From contig CM119267.1 in the NCBI GenBank assembly GCA_051294375.1, positions 13,277,081-13,341,080 of the forward strand: a DNA stretch of 64,000 bases, given 5' to 3'. How positions within the stretch are numbered: the stretch's first letter is position 1; each line of letters opens with the position of its first letter. This document shows positions 46,932 through 58,709 of the stretch, in pieces. The notes beneath the pieces were generated by a model. It had not been told where the DNA came from and did not search any database. It saw nothing but the letters and a program-made list of their open reading frames with translations. The DNA comes from Paraspadella gotoi. Taxonomy: Eukaryota; Chaetognatha. Made by a program: the position numbers and the translations under genes.

Positions 46932-47515
46932 ATCGCCAATAAAATACAATTCTGTCCCTTACAGTAAAACCGCTTTTTATTCCCAATGGTACCCTTTTGC
47001 GCTCTCTCTTTACGTCACAGATCCGAACGTCGCGCTCATCGTCGTCATCGTTATCGTCATCCCAGCTTTCTTGTATTTTTTCCTGATCAAACTTGAAAGC
47101 CGATTAGGGAAAAAAACAACGGCCAAGAGAGAAACTCTTCTCAGCCAATCAGCATAATCGCGTCGAGAATTCGTAAAATCCCGGTTTTTTAAGGTCATTG
47201 TTTTATATATATTTAAATTTTTAATAGAACAATTATTGTTTTTACCTATTAATGCCTATAATCAGCCATCCCTTCTCTATATATATCTTTCTCTCCTTTC
47301 CATTTCGATTATTCTTCACAATTAAACCTTAGCTTAGGTTATGGCCATTTGTGTTCTGTTCTCATTCGGTGAACATGAGTAAAAAATTAAATACAAATTG
47401 TATAAATCAAGGAATTTTGCAATAAGCCTTTGGAAGTCATTTTTATCGGTCAATGTCGAACCGAGCTCTCGTTTTGCGTGCCACAAGCGCTGATATTTAA
47501 AAAAAAATTTTTTAA

Positions 47516-47740
47516 GAAAAAGATATAAAGAGAGAGAAAAAGTGAGAGTCAGACAGAGAGAGAGATTGTCTCCTTCTAATATATAATTCTAATTCTTTGT
47601 ATTTTTTCTCTCTTTTCGTTGCGAGTTTGAATTTAAGGAAATATTTCGGCTCAGAAAATGCCGAAACATGTACTGTTTTAATAACAATACAAATCGTTGT
47701 CTCTGCAATTAAAAATATTTCCTTAAATTCTAATTCTATA
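47516..47740 (+). repeat. Family E repeat copy
   Basis: GA-rich part (AGAGAGAGAAAAAGTGAGAG), then TTTAAGGAAATATTTCGGCT, AGAAAAT-GCCGAAACATGTA with a CGGC/GCCG stem, and an inverted TTTAAGGAAATA pair around it (47634 and 47717). Confidence 0.65.
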
Positions 47741-48166
47741 CGCATATTTTCGAGAGACGCAAAGCGGTCGAGAAAGGGGAGTGGATCTCGCTGGAGCGGC
47801 TGGGGAATTCAGATGGAAGAGATGATTGTACGAGGAAGGCCGTGGAGAGATTGGTCAGAGGGCGGGGTGGGGCTGGAGCGGTGGGCGGCTCGTCAGTCGA
47901 CCGGTCTTCATTTGCCCTTCAATTATCCCAGGCCCGGCTCCGGGTAATCCAGCCGCTTTTGGAATGGCTTAGAGAAATTAGATCAGTTTCGGGGAGAAAG
48001 GATGAAGGATGGAAAAGAGAGATGAGAGAAAAAGAAAGAGAAGGAAAAAGAAAAGATTTTTATGTCAGAAGCACTCTCAGAAATGGAAGGAGTCTGGCTT
48101 TCTGCGCATAAGCATTGAGCAATGGTTAATTAGCCGGCCAATGGCGCCACCACTAGGCGGAGTCTA

Positions 48167-48217
<51 letters not shown>

Positions 48218-48599
48218 GTCCCCCTCCCTTTTTCTCTTCTTGAAAAAATTCAGCAAGGTCAACGAGAGAACAAAACACTGATTTGACCGTAAGAATCAGG
48301 GCTCTGAAAAATATTTATAAGCTTGTTTATTGGTTTTCGTTCTCTCATTAATTGGAGTCGCCTAAAAGTTATTTTCATTTTTTGTGTGTGAATCAATGAA
48401 GTTAAATAAATAAATGACTCAAACGACCAACGAATTCGATCGCGGCGCAATTTGTCTAAAATCTCTTCTTACAATTTTTTTACCCACTGCCGTCATTCGA
48501 ATTCAGGAACGAGAGAGAAAAAAAAAAATTCTCGAATGTCGCCAAAATTAGAATTTTAGGCTCAAAACCGATAAAAAAAAAGGTTTTTTTTCTTTCTTT

Positions 48600-48756
48600 T
48601 TTTTCGATTTTTTAATGACATTTGGAGAAAGTTTACTCGAGAAACACGCACTCATACCTCAACAACTTTTGTTCGTTCAAAGAGGAATCGAATTTCTCCA
48701 TTCTTGCGACGACTTCTCAACATCTCAAGATTTATCGCATTTACGCTGACAAAAGG
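48600..48756 (+). other. Possible 5'-UTR exon of the downstream gene
   Basis: A GC-richer segment (ATACCTCAACAACTTTTGTT...TTTACGCTGACAAAAG) ends at GTACGAAC, a usable donor. There is no ATG-led frame. Confidence 0.3.
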
Positions 48757-49336
48757 TACGAACGAAAATGTCAATTTAGAAATAGAGAAGTCTATAAATA
48801 ATATTTATTAAATATCATTTGTATCATGAATTTAAAATATTTAGCTTCTACTTCTTACAATACTAATAAAAATCTATGAAACTTGGAACCCGCTGGTTTC
48901 TCATAGTCTGCGTATGAATGAGATTCGAATCAATGATGTGAAGCCGATTACGAAATCACGGAAAAGTTTTTTTTTCACTTGAAAAAAAAAAGCCTTCTCT
49001 TGAAATCCTCTTGTCTTGATTTATTCCAATTATTTAAGTAGATTCTCTGTTGTCGGATTAAGAGCGAAACTTTTTTTTCTGTGTCGTAAAATCTGTGCAA
49101 ATAACTTTTCTTTCATTTCCTGTGAACGAGGTCAACTTCATCTAATGGGTCATTGCGACTTTTTTTGTAGAGCAAATAGACGGCTTATATTTAGTTTGGC
49201 ACGGATTTAGGAAAAACGCCTTTTTTGAAAAATATATATTCTTTTTGTTCAGTTTCCACAAGAGTGACTTATTAATAATTCATCAATTATTTACATATAT
49301 CCTGATCGACGCCAGTTTCGTTCCGTCGGCCAACAG

Positions 49337-49471
49337 ATGGAAGCCGAAGACGAGGAAAAAGAAAATTGCGGCCAAAATACGGCGGAAGACGCTAGCGCCG
49401 CCAATGATGACTTTTTGGATTGCAATGATCTTTTGTTGGACGCAGAACCGGGATCCTTCGTTCAAAGAACG
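49337..49471 (+). CDS. Scaffold-like gene, exon 1 (first coding)
   Basis: 45 codons, acidic; donor ACG|GTGATT, phase 0. The ATG sits right after a CAACAG acceptor, so coding could begin further upstream. Confidence 0.6.
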
Positions 49472-52400
49472 GTGATTGGGTGTTTACGAATACTATAATT
49501 CGGATACATTATTTGAACTTAGCGTTGAATTTCGAAAAAAGTAACGATTTAAAAAAGAAGACAACTGTTATAAAAATAAAAAGCCTTATGATTGTCATAA
49601 TCTTCACTCAGACGGAATTCGTTCACGAATCGATCACCACGACGAGAATCGTGAGGAGGAAAGACAACAACAACAACGAGGAAAACCTCAACGACGACGA
49701 CGCGAATAAGTTTCGCGTTTATCGGAAAAGAGAGACGACGGAACCGCGAAAAGGTACAACCGGGAAGTATAAACGACGATGATAATTTATTATAGTAAAT
49801 TAATACGTTAAATAACAAATGTTGCTTCTTTATTTTTTTTTTCATTTTAAGTGAGAGACGAGGTTAGGAGGGGATCTTGCGGAAAATGGCCGAGCCACGA
49901 GTTTTCAACTTCGTTTTCAAATCAACTCGGCCGCGGAAGAAAGGTAGACTACTTTGTAGAGATGCGGTCTTAGCACTTAGTAGTTGAAGCCATTCCTATG
50001 CAGTCTGCAATCTTAGACTTGGAAGTAAATTAAGACAATAACCCCCTGAAATTGTACATTTTTTCTTTTTCATTTGTTTCTGTTTAATTAGCTTTTCCTT
50101 CCTACAAGGAAGATTTGTCTCTTACTTTCTCTATTATGAGCATTTTCCCTTTACTTTCTATAAAAATTCGCTCATCTGTCTGCACCCACTAGATCTTTAC
50201 TTGTATTGCTTTACACAAAATAAAAAAAATTACATGTTTTAGACTTAATAAACCAGATGGCTATACAAATATAAAAACATTTTTAAAAGCAAAATAGCAA
50301 TAAAATTTAGTTTAAGTATATCTACCAAAGGTTTTAATCTTTTTTTCATACAAAATAACATTCCCTATAAATTGATTACCCTATTCTACGAGAAGGCTCT
50401 AAAAAGAAGAAACCTTTTTGTAAGACAATGGAACATTCAAAATAAACTTTATCTGCACCCATTAGATCTTCAATTGAACCTGGTCTTCAACAAAATAGCA
50501 ATTGTTTTTATTATCTTAAATCTTTAAAAAAAAAAATTTAAATATTTTTTCTTATTCTATTTTATTTAATTCTTTTTCTTATTCTATATTCAATGCAAGA
50601 GATCAAGGAATTTCAATCATATATCGAAACGAAAATAATATGGTTTTAATAAAATATAAAATATTATTAGTGCCGCAGTAACAGTTCACTTTAAGCCCTT
50701 GAAAGTGATCTACATTTATTGGCGCAGTCACTGGTATTTTTTATTTATCACATCAACTCTAATTACTAGAGCTTTCATTATCAAAAAACTGTCAACACAC
50801 CTTTCTACTTTACTCGCTCTTCCAGACGGCCTTGTCGACTTCTTGCAACACTCTCCCCAGAGGCGTCTCGTCCAAAACGTGGACGAGATCCTCGAGCGAC
50901 GCATTGAGACCGAATTTGACGAGAAACGAGAGCCGATCGGCGCAGTCCCTCTCTTGCGCCAGAGGGCGTGACTGGTCTAACTCGATCACTCGGTCGTTGT
51001 ACCAGCCGAGTTGGGCGACGTCGAAGGAGGAGTTGGGTGGCGTCGGGATTTCGAAGGTGGGAGGTCGAAGCGGTTCGTCGACGGCGAGCGTGGTTTTAGA
51101 AACTAAGCGAAATGTCGGGGGTTTGGGCAGGGAATTCGTCGACGTCGGGAAAGCGAAGGAATTTAAAAAAGAAGGTGAACCCCAGCTGCAAGCACAGGAA
51201 TCCACGCGTTTGGCGCAAACAGAAGAATCGTCGCAAGTGGAGAAATCCATTCAATCGACACAAGCTGAGGGTTCCAAGCAAGTTGAGCGATCGCTCCAAG
51301 CAGACGGATTCAGGCAGTCAATGCAAGTAGAATCCATGCAATCATTACAATCAGAAGGATCACAGCACTCAACGCAAGCAGAAAAATTCACGTCATCGAC
51401 GCTGATGGATGGTTCTAAGCAATCTTCACAGAAAAATGAATCGTTGAGCTCGTCTTCAACGTCACCTCTCGACCTCGTAACAACTGACGGAGGTTTCGCC
51501 AATTTTGCGACCGCATCCGACGCCACGTCAAAGTCAATTTCCTTGTCAAGAAATTCCACTTTGACCGACTTGGAAATCTCCGATCGAAGTAAAATCGTCG
51601 CCGCTTTTCTATCAGTCGAGACGTCTTCTCCTTCTTCAACGGCGTCGTCTTCATCATCAGACGTCAAATCGTCGTCGTCGGCACCGACATCCACTTGGTC
51701 GTCATTGTCTCTTTCGCCGCAAGTCTCGTCCGATGGAATCGTCGTAGATTCCGCGGGCGAAGTCTCCGACTCAATAATGGATCTCGATGTGAAGCGACAA
51801 AATTGGAAAGAAGTTGACGAGAAGTCGCAACGGGAAACGGAGTCTTTATCGAGGACGACTCGAGATGGTTCGAAGGATAACAGCAGTCGTGACGAATATT
51901 ACGGATCGACTTTGGGGATAGAACAACCCCGAAAGTATTTCGATCTCCATAAAAAGATCGAGGGTGGCACTGACATCTCATTCGACGTTCAAAATCAACA
52001 ACGGGTTTACGAGAATGCTCAAGAAAAGGCCATGAGCCAAGTGTTGAAAGAGATTACAAACGAATCTCACTATGAACGTCTTCGTCGAGCTCCAACGGAG
52101 CGACCCGATTGCAATAAAGCGCCTCTTGTGGTACCACCGAAGCCTCGTAGATATTTTCGGCCGCTACCACCGCCGCCTCCGCCTCCGCTGCCGCCGTCGC
52201 GGCCGCCGCTGCTAGAAGTATTTAAATTCTCGCAGCCTTTTTCTGACGAATCTGAAATACGAGAGCGAGAATCAGAATCGGAAGAGAAGATCGAAAGCGC
52301 GAATGGCGTCGACGAAGAATTGGAAGGACGATCATTCACCATATCGTTCGCCCCGGAAACTTTGGAACCGGTCGTCGAACGCAACGAAATTAAAAGTAGC

Positions 52401-55400
52401 GGCCGTAAAATCTACGAAAACATCGAGGACGTGACATCAGCCGCTTCCAAGTTTTCGTCGAAGGTCATCGAAGCGAGCGGAGCTGCCGGTGAAACGTCAA
52501 TACATTCGGAAAAATTTCTGGCTTTGAATGTATCGGGCAAATCAAGTCTGACGAAAGCGCATTCACAAAAGTTCGGCGCTTTAGAAAATCTTAACATGAA
52601 CGAATCTAGATACAAGAAAAGTCACGCTGAAGAAGCGGGTGATTTTTTAAATCTTCCTTCCAATGACAATGAAACCGGTCAATCAAAAAGCTATTCAGGA
52701 TTTGAGCCACCCACAGGTACCTCCTTTGCGACTGAAGGAGGTCGTGAAAAAGATCATGCGGAAAGTTTAAATCTTTCTCAAGGAAGCAGCATGATGAAGG
52801 ATTTACCTTTTTACGAAGCATTTAAAGGTTTTCCAAATCCTTCAAACGCTGCTATTAAATCAAACCTTAAAAATCATTCTTCAACCTGCTTCGAAAGTTT
52901 GGAAAATACTCACGCAGAAGAAATTACGAAAGATCACGAAAAACTAAACGTTAACTCTTCAGAATTCTCCGATACGAGGACTGAAAAGACCCGAAATGGC
53001 GAAAGCTGGAAAATAGATAATTCTCAAAGATTCGGGAAGATCTCTTCCGACACCGTAAATTATCAGAAAAAAGAGCAGCAGACCTCGACCGCCTCGACTT
53101 CGTCCTCGGAAGCCGAATACCCTGGACATTCTCGTCTACGAGAAGGAACCAGAAGAAGCTGGAGACGCCGCCGCTTCTTCGCCCCTTTTCTCTTCGGAAA
53201 AGGAAGTTTCTTCTTCGAGCGCGGCGGAGGGAAAGATCGCGGCGGCGGCAGCGGCGGCAGCAGCGGCGGCAGCATCGACAGCCGCATCCGCGCCGACGAG
53301 TCAGAAAAACCGGCGAAGAAATCCAGACACGATGAGGATCGAGAAGAAGACGAAAGAGATGTTGTTGTTGTGGGATCGAGGAAGAGCCGGATGGAAGAGA
53401 CCCTCGCCGAATCGGAAGACAACCGACTCAAGATGGAGATAGAGATCACCATCAAAGAGATCCGACCGGAACCGGCCGTGGAGAGCGGCGGAGCGGGTGA
53501 GGAATGAGCGGAGTTGAAGGGGGGAAGGGGTAGGGAGATTATATTATTCAAGGAAGCTTTTTTGTGAAGATCGGTTGAAAGTAAAACAGGATCCTGTATA
53601 AAAAATACAATGAAAGAAAAAAGAAACCGCAATGAATAGTATAATAAATACAGAACAGTGTACCGTTTGAGGTTTTATGATCAGTTGCGAAGGTAAGAAA
53701 CCTTTTCGAAAAAAATAAATATTGACTCGGCACGAACTCAGATCGATCGATAGAAGGCTCTCGAACTTTTTCTTTTTATGGGGGGTGGGGGGACAGTTTT
53801 TAACAGCGATCTTCGGTCAATGTTTCTCAAGAGGATTCAATATCCAAGGTGAACGTTTCGGAATTTCGAACGATTTCCAAAATGTTTAGGGTAAAAGCGT
53901 AAGGGGGCTGGGGGGAAAAAAAGCACCCTCGTCGCCAGTCGGAGACCAAGAAAAATCTTGGAATTCTTAGAGAGGATCCGTGATAGGAAAAACGGATGGG
54001 TTAAAAACTGGGTTCGAAGAACGGTTGTCTTAAGATGCGAGGAAAAGATCGCGAGGTTTCGATACGCGAGAGTCCGTGGGGGAGAGGCGCAGGGGGTTGT
54101 GAGGAAAATGGATAGTTATTAGTGGTTTCGATCGACGGTTAAGACAGAGGGAGTTGAGAAAGGGGAGGCCACTGAGAAGGGATCTGGACTCTGATTGTTT
54201 TGACGTAGGAACGTCCCGAGGATTTGTTTGACAAAAAAACTCCGTCAATCTTCCAGCGCCAAAGTTAAATGAGTAGAATTTAAAAAAAAAAAACCTCGTC
54301 GTTTGCCTCTAAACTCCTTTAAGTCTAAACAGATTTTTATGAGCTTTCGAAATTCCCCCCCCTCCCCCTCCCCCACTTTGGGGGGTTTTCTCTTTCTTTT
54401 TACTTCTTTAACTCCGCCGCTTACGAATAAGTCGCGAGTTCGAGACCTGACATTAACGAGATAGTCGCACAGGGGTAATTACATTTTTTTAAGATTCGGT
54501 CACATTGGATATTTTTTTTTTCATTTGCAAAAACCGACCGACCATTATTGACGTTGTCTGAATTAAATTCTATTTGACCGCAAAACACTTCTGTCCCCTT
54601 TCTCCACTCCTGTCCCCTTTTCCTCTCTCCGCCCCCTTCCTTCCATCTCCCCTCCCCTCCACACCCAACGACTCCCTCTTCCCGAATCCATGTCTCGACA
54701 TATATCCGACATCCGGCTGGTTATTCTCCTTCGCGTCCATAATCCAATCGTATTTGTTGTTCCGCGATGAGTTTTTTTTTTTTTCGCTGGTTTTTATCCC
54801 TGTCGTTGCTTATTTCATTCCACCCCCTTCTGTTGGCCTTTCTTTTCTCCACACTTCTTCATATTTCTTTCTAAAACTTACACATAATCTCCCGTTTCAT
54901 TTTTCTAACTAACCTATCTGTCCTCGTAAGTTTCTCGTTCTGTCCACATCTCGTTAACTATTGAGTAAACAACAATTCTCTCCCTTTTCTTCACTTTTCC
55001 CCAACCGGCTGCCCAAAGTTTCTCTCCTCCCCCGCTCTTACCCCCACTGGCCCACCCCAAGACCCTTTTATCCCCGAAAAGTCAATCTCCCTCTCATTAA
55101 GCTCCCCCCCCTCTTGGCTTGTTTTCCTTTCTTCCGAGGTTAAGCGTTTTCCTTCGGTGCTTCGAACCTTTGAAACGAATTAGCGACCAAATCAGAAGGG
55201 ATGTTATTGGACGTGTCTGTAAACCGGATGTAAGCGGATTATAACCAGAAGTAATTCGCAGCTTGAGCGAGAAACAAAAATTCCTCCTGAGGCGAAAATA
55301 AAAAAAAGGGTTAAAAATAAGTTTTTGACTTTTTTTGCAATGAAAATAACTTAATTGAATTTAAAATATCAGGTTTACCGGCTTCATGATTTATGATAAA

Positions 55401-56370
55401 GAAATCTTTAAAACTAATATTGAGTAATTGTTTATATAATTTTACCGTTGAACTTTTTCTATTTAAAGATATATTTTTTAATTTTTAAATGCATATCGTA
55501 TGCTTAAATACTTAAATGCTTAACAGTATAAATCAGAAACAGAATTGCCCATTTTGTTGTGTAATTTAATTAACACCATCCTCTCCCGACAGAGGGCGCT
55601 ACGTCCCAGAAACGCGTCAGTTTTTCCGAAGAAGTCCAAGCGGAAGAAGACTCTGGCGTTTGGGCGCCGAATTCGATTACGATCAAAGCGCGGGAAGAAA
55701 AAATAAAAGACGTCAGCCTGGCGGATTTGTTCGAACGGAAAATGGGCGAGAGCCTTTTGTTTATCGACGATGACGAAGTCGGTGGCGAAAAAGAAGAGAA
55801 GAAACGGAATCAGCTTTCGTCTAAGAGAAGGAGTTTCGGAAAAAATTCATATTTTCCGAGATTTAAAAGCAGGTGGGAGTTGATCTATTTTTCATTTTTA
55901 TTATTTCGGTTTCTGATGTACAATGTCGGCTCTCTTTTATATTCGTTCCAAATGCAGTAAGTCTCTCTGTTTTTCTCGTTACTTCTCTGAGTCTCTCTTT
56001 CTCATTTTCTCAATATCTCTCTCACTTTCTTTCTCTCTTCATGCCTTCTCTCCTGTTCTTTTCTCATTTTACCATTCTCTCTGTCCATTCACTCTTCTAT
56101 TTCTCGCTTCTCTCCCTCCCTTACTTTCACGAACCTTTTCTCACCAGAGCGTCGCCATTAGCGGTAGACAACGAAGACGTGATCCCGTCGAAAATATCTC
56201 GACTCGACGATCACGTGACCAGACCGGATTTTTTTAAGATGGCGGCGCCCATCGCCGAGGCGACGTCAGCGGAGGAACTTGAAGCGACGATCGACAACGA
56301 AAACAGAAGGGATAGAAATTCTCAAGTCTATCTCGTGGAATGGCGAGGGGAGGAAGAAATGCTAATCTAA
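49337..56370 (+). CDS. Disordered scaffold-like protein with proline-rich run and PP1-docking-like motif; unknown family
   Basis: Six exons (49337-49471, 49612-49753, 49852-49943, 50826-53496, 55593-55872, 56148-56370) join with consistent phases 0,1,0,1,2 to 1180 aa. The start MEAEDEEKENCGQN follows an acceptor. Residues about 160-420 are Ser/Gln-rich with loose STQAEGSKQVE-like repeats. About 551-585 is VPPKPRRYFRPLPPPPPPP, a probable SH3/WW/EVH1 ligand. Near 1018 is QKRVSFSEEVQ, which fits the RVxF consensus for protein phosphatase 1 binding. The end is VYLVEWRGEEEMLI. AATAAA lies near 56575. No globular domain is recognised. Membrane segments are absent, so a cytoplasmic or cytoskeletal adaptor is the best inference. 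The antisense frame at 50810-51250 is a shadow, because it breaks the phase chain. Confidence 0.75.
49612..49753 (+). CDS. Scaffold-like gene, exon 2
   Basis: Between CACTCAG and AAAAG|GTACAA; TEFVHESITTTRIVRRKDNN...; phase 0 in, 1 out. Confidence 0.7.
49852..49943 (+). CDS. Scaffold-like gene, exon 3
   Basis: 92 bp between CATTTTAAG and GAAAG|GTAGAC. It is what brings exon 2 (phase 1) and exon 4 (phase 0) into one frame. Confidence 0.7.
50041..50740 (+). repeat. Family G repeat filling intron 3 of the scaffold-like gene
   Basis: CCCCTGAAATTGTACATTTT at the start and GTGCCGCAGTAACAGTTCA, TTTAAGCCCTTGAAAGTGAT, TTATTGGCGCAGTCACTGG at the end, as in NELL intron 3. Here it is sense to the gene. 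Confidence 0.7.
50826..53496 (+). CDS. Scaffold-like gene, exon 4 (2.7 kb)
   Basis: After CTCTTCCAG; donor GCGG|GTGAGG, phase 1. It holds the Ser/Gln-rich, proline-rich and Gly/Arg-rich parts. Confidence 0.85.
53508..55592 (+). other. Intron 4 of the scaffold-like gene
   Basis: 2.1 kb. 54350-54385 is a C-run/G-run hairpin (CCCCCCCCTCCCCCTCCCCC...GGGGGG) and 54590-55140 is pyrimidine-rich. No repeat copy or coding frame is supported; the 112-codon frame at 54574 is composition-driven. Confidence 0.5.
55593..55872 (+). CDS. Scaffold-like gene, exon 5 (RVxF-like motif)
   Basis: After CTCCCGACAG; encodes GATSQKRVSFSEEVQAEEDS...LADLFERKMGES; donor GTGGGA, phase 2. Confidence 0.75.
56148..56370 (+). 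CDS. Scaffold-like gene, exon 6 (C-terminus)
   Basis: After TCTCACCAG; phase 2 in; stops at TAA 56368-56370. Confidence 0.75.
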
Positions 56371-56675
56371 ACTAGTTTGATTTTAAGACTTAAACAATAT
56401 ATATTATTTAATCTTTTTAATTACGTCGTATCTTTCCCGTAAAAATTTAATTCCTAATGGTATCGTTAATATATAAACAACCAATATTCAATATTTATTT
56501 ATTCATTCCGGGCTGTCTCTGTTACTATTTACCTAATTATTAAATTTATATACGGTGAAATTAAAATCTTATAAATAAATAAATCAAACATATCATTTCG
56601 GCTTTTTTTTTTTTGTTGGTAAATGCATTGACAACTTGACAGACAAAAAATAAAAAAGAATCCGTTTCAGTTTGA

Positions 56676-57020
56676 TTTCCGCTTTTCACCACCAATCGAA
56701 TCGTCGATCCGACCTTCGAAGCCTCGACGGCGGCGCCGGCCTCGAGTTCGCCTTCAACTCGATCAACTCCAGTCGCACGATCGTCTCGTCAACTTCGTCC
56801 GCCACGAGATACAGCATTTCCGGAGCTGCGGCAATGAAGGCGGGACGGAGGGAGGAAGAAGCCAAAGGGGGCTGGGGCCGGGCCGGACAGTGGAATGTGA
56901 CGGGGGGGTTTCGGGAAGCGGAACTTATGGGACTGGGAATCGCTGCCCTGATGGGGCTGGGGGTCGAGGTATCGGAAGAAGGGAAGATAGCTGTGCTTGC
57001 GGGCAGTGGGTGGGGCGGCT
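56676..57020 (-). CDS. Orphan 3'-terminal exon, probably minus strand
   Basis: On minus, a pyrimidine tract and GCCGCAG acceptor precede PEMLYLVADEVDETIVRLEL...RRFDWW and a TGA near 56678. An upstream acceptor (ATATGCCCAG, about 57020) would add a Pro/Ser-rich part in the same frame. The plus strand is also open in two frames, so the strand is not certain. No partner exon was found. Confidence 0.35.
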
Positions 57021-57440
57021 GGGCATATTGGAAAAAATTAACGAAAAGTGTTATTTTTTAAAAATATCGTTTTGGAAAGCAAAATGCATATTGGAATATT
57101 TATAACTGTAGTCGGGCATTGCCTAAGTTCACCCCGATTATAAGCATGACACCCTCAGTCGTGACCCGGTGAAGCTAATGTAAATTGTAATCCAGTCCTT
57201 TTTTTTAAATAGTAAATGCTAAAAAGAGGCACGACTTTCTACAGTCATTCTTGTGTCTGAATATTCGAAGCAAAATTCAGTAAACAACAACGAAAAACAC
57301 GGCAGATAAGTGAAGATAATAAAAATATAAATCAAAGCGTGAAAAAAAAAAATACCGCACAAAAATTTCGTCAAGGTCATTATCTTTAAAACTATAAAAA
57401 ACAATTTCTGTTACTGCTTCGTAAATCTTTTAGATTTAAG

Positions 57441-57539
57441 ATAGCGCCCGCCAAGAGGGGGCGTCGTCGTCGGTGGCGTCTTCGTCGGTTGTGGGTGAGA
57501 AATCCAAAGGCGTCACCTTTGAAGTCGCAGGAAAGGAGG
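57441..57539 (+). CDS. Orphan internal exon, plus strand
   Basis: 99 bp between GATTTAAG and the strong donor GG|GTAAGT, phase 1 at both ends: SARQEGASSSVASSSVVGEK, then SKGVTFEVAGKEG. KGVTF is RVxF-like, as in exon 5 of the scaffold-like gene, so it may be a 3' alternative exon of that gene. The minus strand is also open, to a TAA near 57438. Confidence 0.35.
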
Positions 57540-57786
57540 GTAAGTTATAGAACGGGGGAAAGGACATTAGGGTAAGTATCACTAAGAAAATCTCTTTATA
57601 AAAAATAGTCATCGACATAGAGTGAAACTCTAGGTGAGTATCGACGTGAGATGGCAGATAAGAAAACAAACGAAAACAAACAAAATATCAATAAAAATTA
57701 GTATTAATGCCTACTGAATAACAGATGCTAAAAAGCACGATTGGTTATTAGAGCGTTCAAAGATAACAAAATATAAGATATTTAAT

Positions 57787-58594
57787 TCCATTCATTATTA
57801 TTTTAATGTAATAAGTTCTGAAGAATTCAATGATGACAGCCATTTTTTTGTATAGTTTCATCTTCCTTGTCGCAAACGGCTATTTTTGAAGCATATAATT
57901 ATAAGGTGCTATTAAAATGCCGCAATTATTATAGAGTATGAGAAACTCGAATTATTAAAATTTTATAAAAGTCATATTTAGCTTATAAAATATAAAAATA
58001 AAGACCCATAAAAATATTTAAGCAAGTTATTTATAAATTTTATATTTTATTAACAGCTTGTTAGATATATTTATTAATAATTAGTAATAAAAAATAGGCT
58101 AAAGTGAAAAAATAAAAATATTGAAATTTTCAAACCGAATTTGAATTCCTTGCAAAAAGTTGATATAAGAAATTAAAATCCATTTTAACAGATTATTTTA
58201 TTAAGTTGTTTATAAATGTTAAAAACTATGATATTTGTTTAATTTTATTATTTTTGGCTTAAAATTATAGTTTTTTTAAATTCTGACCAACTTAAAGATA
58301 TAATTTTTTAGTAAAAATTATATTTTCTTATATCAGCTTTTTGCAACTTTTTAAAAAAAATTACAAAAATATTTTTATAGGTCTTTACTTTTATATTTTA
58401 AAAGCTCATATAAATTTTATAAAATTTTAATAATTTGATTTATCATAACTTATAATGTTTGCGCTATTTTATTAGCATTTTATATACATTACAAATCGTC
58501 ATTTCCGCCAAGAAAGATGAAATTGAGGCAACAAAATGGTTATCACCATCGAATTCTTCAGACCTTATTACAGTAAAATAATTATGAAATAATT
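57787..58594. repeat. Large fold-back element
   Basis: An inverted repeat with arms of about 240 bp or more: left TGTAATAAGTTCTGAAGAAT...AAATATAAAAATAAAGACCC; right is its inverse (GGTCTTTACTTTTATATTTT...ATTCTTCAGACCTTATTACA). Pairing resumes near the centre (TGCAAAAAGTTGATATAAGA with TCTTATATCAGCTTTTTGCA). No coding frame. Confidence 0.85.
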
Positions 58595-58709
58595 ACGAAC
58601 GTATTATTGCCACAGGTTAAACCTTGGTGTTGCTAGGTAACGTGCGATAAAAGCAAACTAAGGATTATGATTATCGACGTCATAACAACGGCGACGACGG
58701 CGATCTACA

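Noticed and set aside
50810-51250. 146-codon minus-strand frame
   Set aside because: Opposite to exon 4 of the scaffold-like gene; the plus strand has framed splice sites on both sides and phase-consistent neighbours.
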